Position numbers and translations under genes: made by a program. From Methylobacterium nodulans ORS 2060 (lineage in GTDB: Bacteria > Pseudomonadota > Alphaproteobacteria > Rhizobiales > Beijerinckiaceae), in contig NC_011894.1 of assembly GCF_000022085.1 (NCBI RefSeq), positions 3,437,501 to 3,501,500 on the forward strand: 64,000 bases of DNA, in the 5' to 3' direction. This document shows, one piece after another, positions 56,075-64,000 of this stretch. The notes below the pieces were generated by a model. That model did no database searches, was not told where the DNA came from, and was given only the letters and a program-made list of their open reading frames with translations. The stretch's first letter is position 1, and the number at the start of each line of letters is the position of its first letter.

Positions 56075-57175
56075 ATGCGCCAGTTCATGCTGCCGGATCT
56101 GGGAGAAGGCCTTGAAGAGGCTGAGATCGTCACCTGGTATGTCAACGAAGGCGATCACGTCGTCACCGATCAGCCGCTCCTTTCCGTTGAGACCGACAAG
56201 GCGGTCGTCGAAATTCCGTCCCCAACGAACGGACGCATCGCCCACGTATTTGGCGCCAACGGAGATATCGTGAAGGTCGGCATGCCGCTCGTCGAATTTG
56301 CCGAAGGCGCCGAACAAGACACTGGCACAATCGTAGGCGAGCTCGGCAGCGGCGAACATTCGCCCGCGGCAGGAATCCTCTCGGAGCGGCCGACCGGGCA
56401 GCAGCCTCGGGTGTTTCCGGCTGTGCGCGCACTCGCGCGCAAGCTCGATGTCGATCTTGAGAGTGTCGAGGCGACGGGACCCGATGGCACCATCACGCGG
56501 TCGGACGTCGAACGGGCCGCAAAGAACCTGTCCCAAACCGGCCGCGCCGAGCCCCTTCGCGGCATGCGGCGCGCGATGGCCCAACGCATGACGGCAGCCC
56601 ATGCGCAAGTCGTCCCCGCCACCGTAACCGATGAAGCCGACATCGATGATTGGCTGACTGGCGAGGACGTGACGATCCGCTTGGTGCGGGCCATCGCCGC
56701 CGCCTGCAAGGCAGAACCCGCTCTCAATGCCTGGTACAGTTCCGCCGCGGGAGAACGGCGCCTCATCGAGCGCGTCGATCTTGGCATCGCCGTCGATACC
56801 GAGGGTGGCCTCATCGTTCCCGTATTGCGCAATGTCGCAGCGCGCAGCGTATCGGATTTGCGGGCCGGCCTCGATCGCCTGCGGGCTGATTCAATCGCGC
56901 GCTCGATACCCGCTGAGGAGCTGCGCGGCGCGACCGTTACGCTGTCGAATTTCGGGATGATCGGAGGCCGGTTTGCCAACCTGATCATCGTGCCGCCGCA
57001 GGTGGCGATCATTGGAGCGGGGCGGATTTCCCAGCAGCCAGTCGCGCATCAGGGCCACCCTGCCCTGAGGCGTGTGCTGCCGTTGTCGCTCACCTTCGAT
57101 CATCGCGTCGTGACCGGCGGCGAAGCCGCTCGCTTCATGGTCGCACTGAAGTCAGACCTTGAGCTGAAGTCGTAA
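56075..57175 (+). CDS. pdhC: 2-oxoacid dehydrogenase E2 (lipoyl acyltransferase)
   Basis: 366 residues. One lipoyl domain (1-80; lipoylated Lys42 in SVETDKAVVEIPSP), an E3/E1-binding domain (about 112-147, AVRALARKLDVDLESV), then a short catalytic domain. The active-site motif reads DHRVVTGG rather than the usual DHRxxDG: His is kept but the Asp is Thr. This variant occurs in an E2 subfamily as I recall. No E3 gene is present, so E3 must come from elsewhere. Ends 10 bases before an IS5 insertion. Confidence 0.85.
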   Translation: MRQFMLPDLGEGLEEAEIVTWYVNEGDHVVTDQPLLSVETDKAVVEIPSPTNGRIAHVFGANGDIVKVGMPLVEFAEGAEQDTGTIVGELGSGEHSPAAGILSERPTGQQPRVFPAVRALARKLDVDLESVEATGPDGTITRSDVERAAKNLSQTGRAEPLRGMRRAMAQRMTAAHAQVVPATVTDEADIDDWLTGEDVTIRLVRAIAAACKAEPALNAWYSSAAGERRLIERVDLGIAVDTEGGLIVPVLRNVAARSVSDLRAGLDRLRADSIARSIPAEELRGATVTLSNFGMIGGRFANLIIVPPQVAIIGAGRISQQPVAHQGHPALRRVLPLSLTFDHRVVTGGEAARFMVALKSDLELKS

Positions 57176-57184
57176 CTCAGAGCT

Positions 57185-58099
57185 CGTTGGGAAAGGGTCA
57201 TTTCATAGTGATAGACGCAAGAATCCGGGTTATCGAGGCGAAAAGCATGGCCGCCGCCGAGATATGAAGCAGCGTATCGTAGTCCAGCTTGAGACGGCGC
57301 GACACCGTAAGGGCACCGATGCTTTGCTCAATCCGCCACCCTTTCGGCAGATGCACAAAGCCCTTCGCAAATTGCGGCCATAGGACCATGTCCACGACAC
57401 GGTTCATCCCCGCCTGAACGGCGTCGATGAAACGGCTCTTGGAGCCGCCGTCCACCACGACGGTCGTGATCCAGGGACACAGACGAACCAAGCGCTTGAC
57501 CAGCGGGATGCCGCCCTCCTGATCCTGAACGTCGGCGGGGGTGACCATCACCGCCAGCAGACGTCCGTCGCTGTCGACCGCCAGATGGCGCTTGCGGCCC
57601 AGCACTTTCTTTCCGGCGTCGTACCCCCGCTCGCCTTGCGGGGCGTCACACTTCACCGCCTGGGCATCCACCATCGCCAAGGTCGGACTGGCTTCTTGTC
57701 CAGACTTCTCTCGATCCATCATCACGAGATGAGGGTTGATCCGCTCCATGTGGCCGCCATCGGCGAGCAGCCGCCGATCATCGTAGCAGAGACTGGCGGG
57801 CGGCAGATCCTTGGGCATGGCATCCCACGGGATCCCGTACCGCTGCACGTAGCGAATGCCATTCATGATGTCCCGGATGGGATAGGTCCGCGGTCGCCCT
57901 GTTCCCTCCGCGGCAGAAAGCAGTGGCTCCAGGGTCAGCCACTCGTCGTTCGTCATATCACCGGGGTATCTCTGGCCGCGGCGGTCATAGCGCGGCCTAT
58001 TTGTAGCGGTCCAGACCAAGGAGGGGCCATTCATCCATTCGAGGCGAGCGGACATGCCCCTACCACCCGGCCTTTTCTCTTGGCCACCCTTTCCCAACG
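57185..58099 (-). mobile_element. IS5-family insertion sequence
   Basis: 915 bases bounded by the 14-bp perfect inverted repeat CGTTGGGAAAGGGT (57185-57198) and its complement (58086-58099). One intact transposase. No obvious target duplication. It sits between pdhC and nfeD and may cut the transcript. Confidence 0.85.
57198..58055 (-). CDS. IS5-family transposase
   Basis: 285 residues, uninterrupted. N-terminal DUF4096-like part (YPGDMTNDEWLTLEPLLSAA, RDIMNGIRYVQRYGIPWDAMP), catalytic Asp in AMVDAQAVKCDA and VVVDGGSKSRF, and Glu in WRIEQSIGALTVSRRLKLDYD. Unlike the copy at 47442 it has no nonsense codon. Start at the ATG at 58055. Confidence 0.88.
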   Translation of the reverse strand: MSARLEWMNGPSLVWTATNRPRYDRRGQRYPGDMTNDEWLTLEPLLSAAEGTGRPRTYPIRDIMNGIRYVQRYGIPWDAMPKDLPPASLCYDDRRLLADGGHMERINPHLVMMDREKSGQEASPTLAMVDAQAVKCDAPQGERGYDAGKKVLGRKRHLAVDSDGRLLAVMVTPADVQDQEGGIPLVKRLVRLCPWITTVVVDGGSKSRFIDAVQAGMNRVVDMVLWPQFAKGFVHLPKGWRIEQSIGALTVSRRLKLDYDTLLHISAAAMLFASITRILASITMK

Positions 58100-58237
58100 G
58101 ACTCTCACCTGTTTGCACGTGCTTCCAGAAAAGGCGTTCCGGCTGATCCATTGCATTGCACAACGGCGTCCGGAATCGCTCGGGGGCATTGAGGTTCCGG
58201 ACTGGAACCCCATATTTTCTGCAAGGGAGTCCTTGCT

Positions 58238-59641
58238 GTGCAGACCGCAAAGGCGGCCTTCGTTGCGGCGATGGCAATCGTCGCTCTGATTGTCTCCCTC
58301 CGTCCCGGTTCAGCGGAGGTGAGCGGCAGTCTTGCACTGATTATTTCAATCGATAGAGCGATCGGACCGGCGTCGGCCAGTTACGTGAAGGACGCCCTGG
58401 TGACGGCGCGCGAACGACGTGCCGAGATCATCATTCTGCGGCTGAATACACCAGGCGGTCTCAACACCAGCATGCGCGAGATTATCCGCGATGTGCTCGC
58501 CTCTTCCGTTCCTGTCGTCGGCTACGTCGCTCCCTCCGGAGCCCATGCGGCAAGCGCCGGGACCTATATTCTTTATGCGACGCATATCGCGGCCATGGCG
58601 CCGGGCACCAACATCGGCGCGGCGACACCGGTGCAGATCGGCGGGCCGATTCCGGGTCTGCCGGGCGGCATCCCCGACAAGGATGGCAAAGACAAGAAGG
58701 ATGGCGGCCGTCAACCCGAAGCGAAGGACACCATGACGGCAAAGGCGACAAATGATGCCGTCGCTTTCATCCGCAGCCTCGCCGAGCTGCGTGGCCGCAA
58801 TGCCGACTGGGCCGAAAGGGCGGTGCGTGAGGCTGCCACCCTCTCGGCCAACGGCGCGTTGCAGGCAAGTGTCATCGACCTCGTCGCACGTGATCCGGCA
58901 GAATTGCTGAGGCAGGTCGATGGACGCACGGTGGAGGTTGCAGGTGGCAAGACGCAACGCCTGAACACGAAGTATGCCATCCTCGAAGCCATCGATCCCG
59001 GATGGATCTCACACTTCCTCACGATCATCGCCGATCCCAACGTCGCGTTCATTCTGCTGATGATCGGGATCTATGGGCTGATCTTCGAATTCATGTCCCC
59101 CGGCGCTGTCGCCCCGGGGGTCGTCGGCACGATCTGCCTGCTGCTCGGCCTTTATTCCCTCAATCTGCTCCCGATCAACTACGCCGGCTTCGCCTTGATG
59201 CTGATCGGGATCGCGCTTCTCACCATCGAAGCTTTCAACCCGACCATCGTGATCGGCCTCGGAGGGGTTATCGCCTTTGTGCTGGGAGCGCTGATGCTCT
59301 TCAGGGTCGAGGCGCCTGGCTACCGGCTGTCATGGTGGGTCATCGGCACCACTGTGGCGGTGTTCGTCGGCTTTGTTGTCGTCGTGCTCGGCTCGCTTCG
59401 CCGCGCCGGCAAGGGTCCGATACGGGTCGGCGCGCAAGCCATGCGAGGCCTACCTGCCGAGATACTCGACTGGTCCGAGAACGAAGGCCACGTCCTTGCC
59501 CACGGTGAACGCTGGCAAGCGCGCGGCGCCGAAACGTTCAGGCCCGGAGAGACGGTCGAAGTGGCCAACATCATCGATTTGACGCTGGTGGTACGGCGCA
59601 CGTCAGCTCCGCCGGAGACGGAGGCACAACATGATGCTTGA
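58238..59641 (+). CDS. NfeD-family membrane serine protease
   Basis: 467 residues, long NfeD type. Signal/anchor at 5-27, ClpP-like protease domain (about 30-240) with [15 protein letters not shown] carrying catalytic Ser106, a Lys in [13 protein letters not shown], then four or five helices ([20 protein letters not shown] and on) and a C-terminal OB domain ([15 protein letters not shown]). In archaea the partner is stomatin, its substrate; here slipin overlaps it by 11 bases. GTG start after AGGGAG; an ATG 33 bases on is possible. Confidence 0.85.
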   Translation: MQTAKAAFVAAMAIVALIVSLRPGSAEVSGSLALIISIDRAIGPASASYVKDALVTARERRAEIIILRLNTPGGLNTSMREIIRDVLASSVPVVGYVAPSGAHAASAGTYILYATHIAAMAPGTNIGAATPVQIGGPIPGLPGGIPDKDGKDKKDGGRQPEAKDTMTAKATNDAVAFIRSLAELRGRNADWAERAVREAATLSANGALQASVIDLVARDPAELLRQVDGRTVEVAGGKTQRLNTKYAILEAIDPGWISHFLTIIADPNVAFILLMIGIYGLIFEFMSPGAVAPGVVGTICLLLGLYSLNLLPINYAGFALMLIGIALLTIEAFNPTIVIGLGGVIAFVLGALMLFRVEAPGYRLSWWVIGTTVAVFVGFVVVVLGSLRRAGKGPIRVGAQAMRGLPAEILDWSENEGHVLAHGERWQARGAETFRPGETVEVANIIDLTLVVRRTSAPPETEAQHDA

Positions 59642-60392
59642 TTATTTCACTTATGCAGCGCTTGCGCTGCTTGTCATCATATTTCTATCCCAGGCCATTC
59701 GCATCCTGCGGGAATACGAGCGCGGCGTCGTCTTCACGCTTGGCCGCTTCACCGGCGTGAAGGGTCCGGGCCTCATCATCCTCATTCCGGTTGTACAGCA
59801 ACTTGTCAAGGTCGATCTCAGGGTGATGGTGCAGGTCGTTCCGCCGCAGGACGTGATTTCGCGCGATAATGTCTCGGTCAAGGTCAACGCCGTTCTCTAC
59901 TTCCGTATCGTCGATTCCGAGCGCGCTATCATCAAGGTTGGCGACTACATGTCCGCGACCAGCCAGCTGGCACAAACCACGCTGCGCTCGGTGCTCGGCA
60001 AGCACGAACTCGACGAGATGCTCGCGGAACGCGACAGGCTAAACGCCGACATCCAGGAAATCCTCGACAAGCAGACCGACATCTGGGGTATCAAGGTCAC
60101 CGCAATCGAGATAAAGGATGTCGATCTCAACGAAACTATGGTGCGCGCGATCGCCAAGCAAGCCGAGGCGGAACGGCTGCGACGTGCCAAAGTGATCAAC
60201 GCGATGGGCGAGCAGCAGGCCGCGGAAAAGCTCGTCGAGGCCGGCCGCATCCTCGCCCAGGAACCGCAGGCGATGCAGCTACGCTATTTCGCGGCGTTGC
60301 ATGATATCGCCGGCGAACGGTCCTCGACCATAGTCTTCCCGCTCCCAACGAATCTGCTCGATCACCTCCGCCTGCGGAGCGATTCGGCGTGA
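59631..60392 (+). CDS. Slipin (stomatin/SPFH-family membrane protein)
   Basis: 253 residues. One N-terminal membrane helix (residues 5-22), the SPFH domain ([40 protein letters not shown]) and a C-terminal alpha region ([19 protein letters not shown]) that oligomerises. Stomatin-type proteins scaffold membrane domains and are processed by the NfeD protease encoded just before. Confidence 0.92.
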   Translation: MMLDYFTYAALALLVIIFLSQAIRILREYERGVVFTLGRFTGVKGPGLIILIPVVQQLVKVDLRVMVQVVPPQDVISRDNVSVKVNAVLYFRIVDSERAIIKVGDYMSATSQLAQTTLRSVLGKHELDEMLAERDRLNADIQEILDKQTDIWGIKVTAIEIKDVDLNETMVRAIAKQAEAERLRRAKVINAMGEQQAAEKLVEAGRILAQEPQAMQLRYFAALHDIAGERSSTIVFPLPTNLLDHLRLRSDSA

Positions 60393-60543
60393 CTTTCGGT
60401 CAATTTGCCGGAACGGACGAACCTTCAGATTCAATCCGAACCGCTCAAGCCCAGTTGGGCCGAGCCCTAACTGTCTGGATGGCATTGTCACATCTAACAA
60501 GCAAAGGGCGTTTCGGCGCCATCCGTGGCCTTTTCGACATAGG

Positions 60544-60958
60544 CTAAGTCGTTGAAGGCGCAGAGGGTGCCCTGCCCCACAGGGCCGCGATCGGTAAGTA
60601 AAAACCGTTCCCGTGACAACGCCTGTCGAGCACGCGCTCATATCTCTCGTCGCTGGCATGAACCGAGATGAGATAGCCGCCGCGGCGCAGGCTCTCCGCA
60701 TAGATGTGGAGCCGCGCGGCTCCGTGCGCCTCAAGGCGCCGGATCGTCCGGCGGGTCGCGCTCGATACCGGGTATGAATCGAATACCGTTGCGGGACACG
60801 CCGGCATCGACCAGGCGATCGATGGCATCCTCGGCATCGCCGCGGTTCTCGAGGAAGGCGGTCACCAGTTTCCGGGACGACGAAGAACCTGTGGGTATGC
60901 TGGACGTCTTCAGTCTGTCTCCTGCTCGTTGATGGCTGAAACGTGAAGCCCGCGCCAT
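60544..60958 (-). pseudogene. Broken general stress protein (YflT/GSP17M type)
   Basis: First frame from 60958: KLVTAFLENRGDAEDAIDRL, then VDAGVSRNGIRFIPG, the N-terminal part of the YflT family. It ends after about 75 codons and the match goes on in another frame (YAESLRRGGYLISVHASDER, YERVLD) with a stretch missing between, then stops. A deletion with frameshift has inactivated it. Confidence 0.55.
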
Positions 60959-60982
60959 GACGACTGCCGTGCAGGCCCGCCC

Positions 60983-62410
60983 CTAGACGTCGTAGTAGAG
61001 AACGAACTCGTACGGATGAGGCCGCAGGCGCATCTCGTTGACTTCGTGCAGGCGCTTGTAAGTCAGATAGGTCTCGATCACGTCTGCCGTGAACACCTCA
61101 CCGGTCAAAAGGAACTTGTGGTCCCTCTCGAGCGCATCGAGGGCCTGCTCCAGGGAGGCAGGCGTGGAAGGAATCCTGGCTCGCTCCTGAGGAGGCAGGT
61201 CGTAGAGGTTCTTGTCGATTGGATCGCCCGGATCGATGCGGTTCTTGATGCCGTCCAGGCCCGCCATCAGCATGGCGGCAAATCCGAGATACGGGTTGCA
61301 GGCAGGATCCGGGCAGCGGAACTCGACCCGCTTCGCCTTCGGACTGAGCGAATACATGGGAATGCGACACGCGGCCGAACGGTTGCGCGCGGAGTAGCCG
61401 AGATTGACCGGGGCTTCGAACCCAGGAACGAGCCGCCGATAAGAATTGGAGGTGGGAGCGCAGATGGCCAGGAGCGCCGGCGCGTGCCGGAGCAGCCCGC
61501 CGATGTAGTAGCGCATGAGGTCGCTCGTTCCGGCATATCCATCGCCCGCAAAGAGCGGCCGCTCCCCTTTCCAGAGGCTCTGATGGACGTGCATGCCCGA
61601 GCCGTTGTCGCCGAAGAGCGGCTTCGGCATGAAGGTCGCGCTCATACCGCGCTCGCGGGCGACGTTCTTCACCACGTATTTGTAGATCATCACGTTGTCG
61701 GCCATCCGCTTGAGCGTCGCAAAGCGCATGTCGATTTCGCCCTGCCCGCCGGTCGCGACCTCATGATGGTGGGCTTCGACCGAGATGCCGATCGCCTCGA
61801 GGGTCAGCACCATGTTGGTGCGGACGTCCTGCAGTACGTCCGCGGGAGGCACCGGGAAGTAGCCCTCCTTGGGACGGAGCTTGTGACCAAGGCTCGGCCC
61901 GTCGGTGCGCCTGGCGGTCCAGTTGGCCTCAATGGCGTCGACTTCGTAGTATCCGTAGTTCGCGCCCTGGTCGTAGCTGACCTCGTTGAACACGAAGTAC
62001 TCGAGCTCGGGACCGAAATAGGCCGTGTCGCCGATCGCCGTGCTCGTCAGATAGACTTCTGCCCTGTGCGCGATATGGCGGGGATCCCGCCCATAGGGCT
62101 GGCCGCTGACTGGATCCCGGAGGTCGCAGATGAGAACCAGGGTCTGCGCCTCGCTGAACGGGTCCAGGAAAGCGGTAGTCGGATCCGGCACGACCAGCAT
62201 GTCGCTTTCCTGGATCTCCTGAAAGCCCCGGATCGAGGAGCCGTCGAAACCGACGCCTTCGGTGAAGCTGTCGCCAGCAAGGGCCGAGGGCGGGACAGAA
62301 AAGTGCTGCCACAGGCCGGGAAGATCCGTGAAGCGCAGATCGACCATGGCGACCTCGTCGTCCTTAATCGCCTTGAGAACGTCGTCGGGCGTTGCGCAGG
62401 TGTAAGCCAT
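60983..62410 (-). CDS. glnA: Glutamine synthetase, type I
   Basis: 475 residues. Beta-Grasp N-terminus ([20 protein letters not shown]), metal and ATP site blocks ([42 protein letters not shown]) and the adenylylation site Tyr in [11 protein letters not shown], as in GSI-beta enzymes controlled by GlnE. Its sequence differs in places from the usual housekeeping form ([10 protein letters not shown] start, [15 protein letters not shown] kept), and the isolated position suggests a second copy. Start at the ATG with GGAG eight bases ahead; another lies three codons up. Confidence 0.92.
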   Translation of the reverse strand: MAYTCATPDDVLKAIKDDEVAMVDLRFTDLPGLWQHFSVPPSALAGDSFTEGVGFDGSSIRGFQEIQESDMLVVPDPTTAFLDPFSEAQTLVLICDLRDPVSGQPYGRDPRHIAHRAEVYLTSTAIGDTAYFGPELEYFVFNEVSYDQGANYGYYEVDAIEANWTARRTDGPSLGHKLRPKEGYFPVPPADVLQDVRTNMVLTLEAIGISVEAHHHEVATGGQGEIDMRFATLKRMADNVMIYKYVVKNVARERGMSATFMPKPLFGDNGSGMHVHQSLWKGERPLFAGDGYAGTSDLMRYYIGGLLRHAPALLAICAPTSNSYRRLVPGFEAPVNLGYSARNRSAACRIPMYSLSPKAKRVEFRCPDPACNPYLGFAAMLMAGLDGIKNRIDPGDPIDKNLYDLPPQERARIPSTPASLEQALDALERDHKFLLTGEVFTADVIETYLTYKRLHEVNEMRLRPHPYEFVLYYDV

Positions 62411-62482
62411 CGGCGTCATCTCCGTCCGGAGCAGCGTCTGGCGATCCAGGGCGATCCAGGCTTGCTGGAGGTCGTCGCAGGC

Positions 62483-62953
62483 TCAGTCGAGGCTCGCAAA
62501 AGATCCATGCCGGGCTTGGCCGTTCAGCCGTGCGAACTCAGCCTGGCTCATATGGACGAGTGTCGCGTGGTCGCCGCCTTCGCAGTAGAGCTCCGGCTGC
62601 TGATCGATGCTGTTGTCCACGATCACATCCAGCCCATAGCACTCACCGAACGGCGGAATGGCGCCGCGGATGCAATCCCGGAAGACATTGGCGATCTCCT
62701 CCTCACTGGCCAGATCGATGCGGTCGCCGAGGTCCTCCTTGAGATCGGACAGGCGAACATGCCGCGACGCAGGCACGACGGCCAGCCAATAGCCCTGCCG
62801 GTCTCGCAGCAGTACCCCCTTGGCGAAGCGATCCGCCGAGATATGGCTTGTCTCGACTGTCCCCAGCGAGGATTCCGTTCTCTCATGCGAGATCACGTCG
62901 TACGTGATCCCGCGGTCGGCCAGATATTTTTCCAGGGTCGGAGCAAGTGCCAT
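62483..62953 (-). CDS. YbaK-domain aminoacyl-tRNA deacylase
   Basis: 156 residues of the YbaK/ProX editing-domain family. Family features: ITYDVISHERTESSLGTVET, AKGVLLRDRQGYWLAVVPAS with the conserved Lys, and GAIPPFGECYGLDVIVDNS with the GxxPPF-like loop. Such free-standing domains hydrolyse mischarged tRNAs. Start at 62953, preceded by AGGAGG. It follows glnA's start by about 70 bases on the same strand. Confidence 0.85.
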   Translation of the reverse strand: MALAPTLEKYLADRGITYDVISHERTESSLGTVETSHISADRFAKGVLLRDRQGYWLAVVPASRHVRLSDLKEDLGDRIDLASEEEIANVFRDCIRGAIPPFGECYGLDVIVDNSIDQQPELYCEGGDHATLVHMSQAEFARLNGQARHGSFASLD

Positions 62954-63117
62954 GGCGCCCTCCTGCCACGGTGACCTATCGGCGAAGCGCCGTCGATCAA
63001 TGGCTCTGGTGCGGGCACCACTGATGCTACGCCTCTCCTCGGCTCCCCACAATGGGCACGCCGGCACTGTCACGGGAACTGAGCTGTGGTCGCAGGAACG
63101 GCAGGACCGGCCTCATC

Positions 63118-63813
63118 TCAGGCCGCAGTGGTTGCCGTCTGCCACGCGTCCGCCGCCTCAGCCCTGAACTGGAGAAGCGTGCGGCGGGAGATAGATGACG
63201 TTGAATGGAGAACGTGTTCTGGACAGCTGTGTGCATTGACAAGAACCACTGGGCTGACCCCGGCGACTTGAAGCCCTGCTGCTTGCGCTTCCGTCGTCGG
63301 ACCGGCTGGCGGGAGTTCTCCGCCCGGTTGTTCTTCCGGAGTCCCTGCTCGTGGCGGCAGGAGAGACGCAGCTCGCGTCTGGCTGCGCCATAAGAACCCA
63401 GCTTGTCGGTCACCAGCGTCTCTGGGGCGAAGCCCTGTTTCTTGACCAACTTGCGCATGAGCTTCCGGGCCGCGCGCTTGTCCCGCTTGGGCTGCACGAG
63501 CAGGTCGAGCACCTCGCCTTCCGCATCGACCGCCCGCCACAGGTCCAGGCGCCGGCCCTGGATCGAGACCACCATCTCATCCAGGTGCCAAGTGCTGGCC
63601 GACCCGGGGCCGGAGGCGGCGGAGGTTGCGGGCGAACACGGGCCCGAACTTCAGGACCCAGCGCCGGATACTCTCGTAGGTGGTCTGGATGCCGCGCTCG
63701 GCCAGGAGCTCCTCCATGCCGCGGCAGCTGAGCGTGAAGCGGAGATAGAGCCAGACGGCGTGCTGAATGATCTCGGGTGGGAGCTGGTGGCGAGCGTAGG
63801 AGACGGGCGGCAT
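63118..63813 (-). pseudogene. IS6-family transposase, two frameshifts
   Basis: The start is fine (LPPEIIQHAVWLYLRFTL, RGMEELLAERGIQTTYESIR). After RNLRRLRPRV the frame shifts near 63600, and the DDE core follows in the next frame (DEMVVSIQGRRLDLWRAVDA, ETLVTDKLGSYGAARREL, NNRAENSRQPVRRRKRK). Near 63200 it shifts again to give the end FRAEAADAWQTATTAA. All three catalytic acids are present but split between frames. Confidence 0.8.
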
Positions 63814-63872
63814 GGCCCCTGCCCTACCCCGACCCGAGCGGACCTGCCTCCTCTTCGCGTGACAACGCCGAC

Positions 63873-63898
63873 ATGGCGGATCGGGAATGGGCGGTGAT
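63873..63898 (+). mobile_element. Scrap of an IS5 transposase gene
   Basis: Encodes DMADREWAV, matching DMTDREWAV of the IS5 copy at 47505-47530 at the DNA level with two or three changes, then diverges. Too short to be more than a remnant. Confidence 0.4.
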
Positions 63899-64000
63899 AT
63901 CCAATGGTGGCCGCCAGCTACGCTGCCCAGCGCTCCGGGTGGGCGAAGGCCATGGGTTTAGGCCGAGCTCAGGCTCGCGGTGCGGGAGGAGAGCAGGACC

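Overview
The window reads as high-GC alphaproteobacterial DNA, most likely Methylobacterium or a close relative in the Hyphomicrobiales. This rests on an RcdA-like protein with CtrA-type boxes, the infolding of recO, parC, maf and yacG homologues of alphaproteobacterial type, GC-rich REP-like palindromes, and a dense load of decayed insertion sequences. It is an inference from recognisable protein families; no database was searched.

Left part (1-18.5 kb) is mostly core chromosome: rcdA; a cyanide-insensitive-type cytochrome bd operon (cydA-cydB-DUF2474-GbsR-type regulator); a quinone oxidoreductase; a methionine operon (metY-metA-like); an acyl-CoA synthetase; parC; recO; a proline-rich membrane-anchored protein; a Tat-type phosphoesterase; maf-yacG; and tRNA-Gly(CCC). 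Insertions and remnants increase right after the tRNA.

18.5-27 kb is accessory: a Tat-exported aldo/keto reductase, an IS1182-family element, a ketopantoate-reductase-like gene, and a cytosine-deaminase-like amidohydrolase lying between two decayed copies of one IS91-like element.

27-47 kb is a phenylacetate catabolic region. It holds paaK (activation), paaABCDE (ring epoxidation) plus an extra PaaA/PaaC-type diiron protein, paaG (isomerase), paaZ (ring cleavage), a fused hydratase/dehydrogenase likely doing the PaaF and PaaH steps, paaJ (thiolase), paaN, paaI, an aromatic-acid-type MFS transporter, and two regulators (PaaX and a TetR protein). A near-perfect TetR-type palindrome sits between the divergent paaN and paaG. 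A second version sits before a deleted second copy of paaG, so the promoter and gene were duplicated. A frameshifted IS630 element splits paaX from paaZ.

47-54 kb is wreckage of an integrative, plasmid-like element: a dead IS5, an internally deleted integrase, an excisionase-like gene, tiny ATGA-coupled reading frames, and a frameshifted CyRepA1-type replication gene. Three copies of an exactly 67-nt palindromic module, two here and one near the tRNA-Gly, place a Shine-Dalgarno sequence and an ATGA stop/start in the loop of a GC-rich hairpin. A long diverged inverted repeat brackets about 5 kb of this region.

54-64 kb carries a compact pyruvate/2-oxoacid dehydrogenase operon (E1 alpha, E1 beta, E2; no E3), an IS5-family insertion just after it, nfeD and slipin, a broken general-stress-protein gene, a type I glutamine synthetase, a YbaK-domain deacylase and a broken IS6 transposase.
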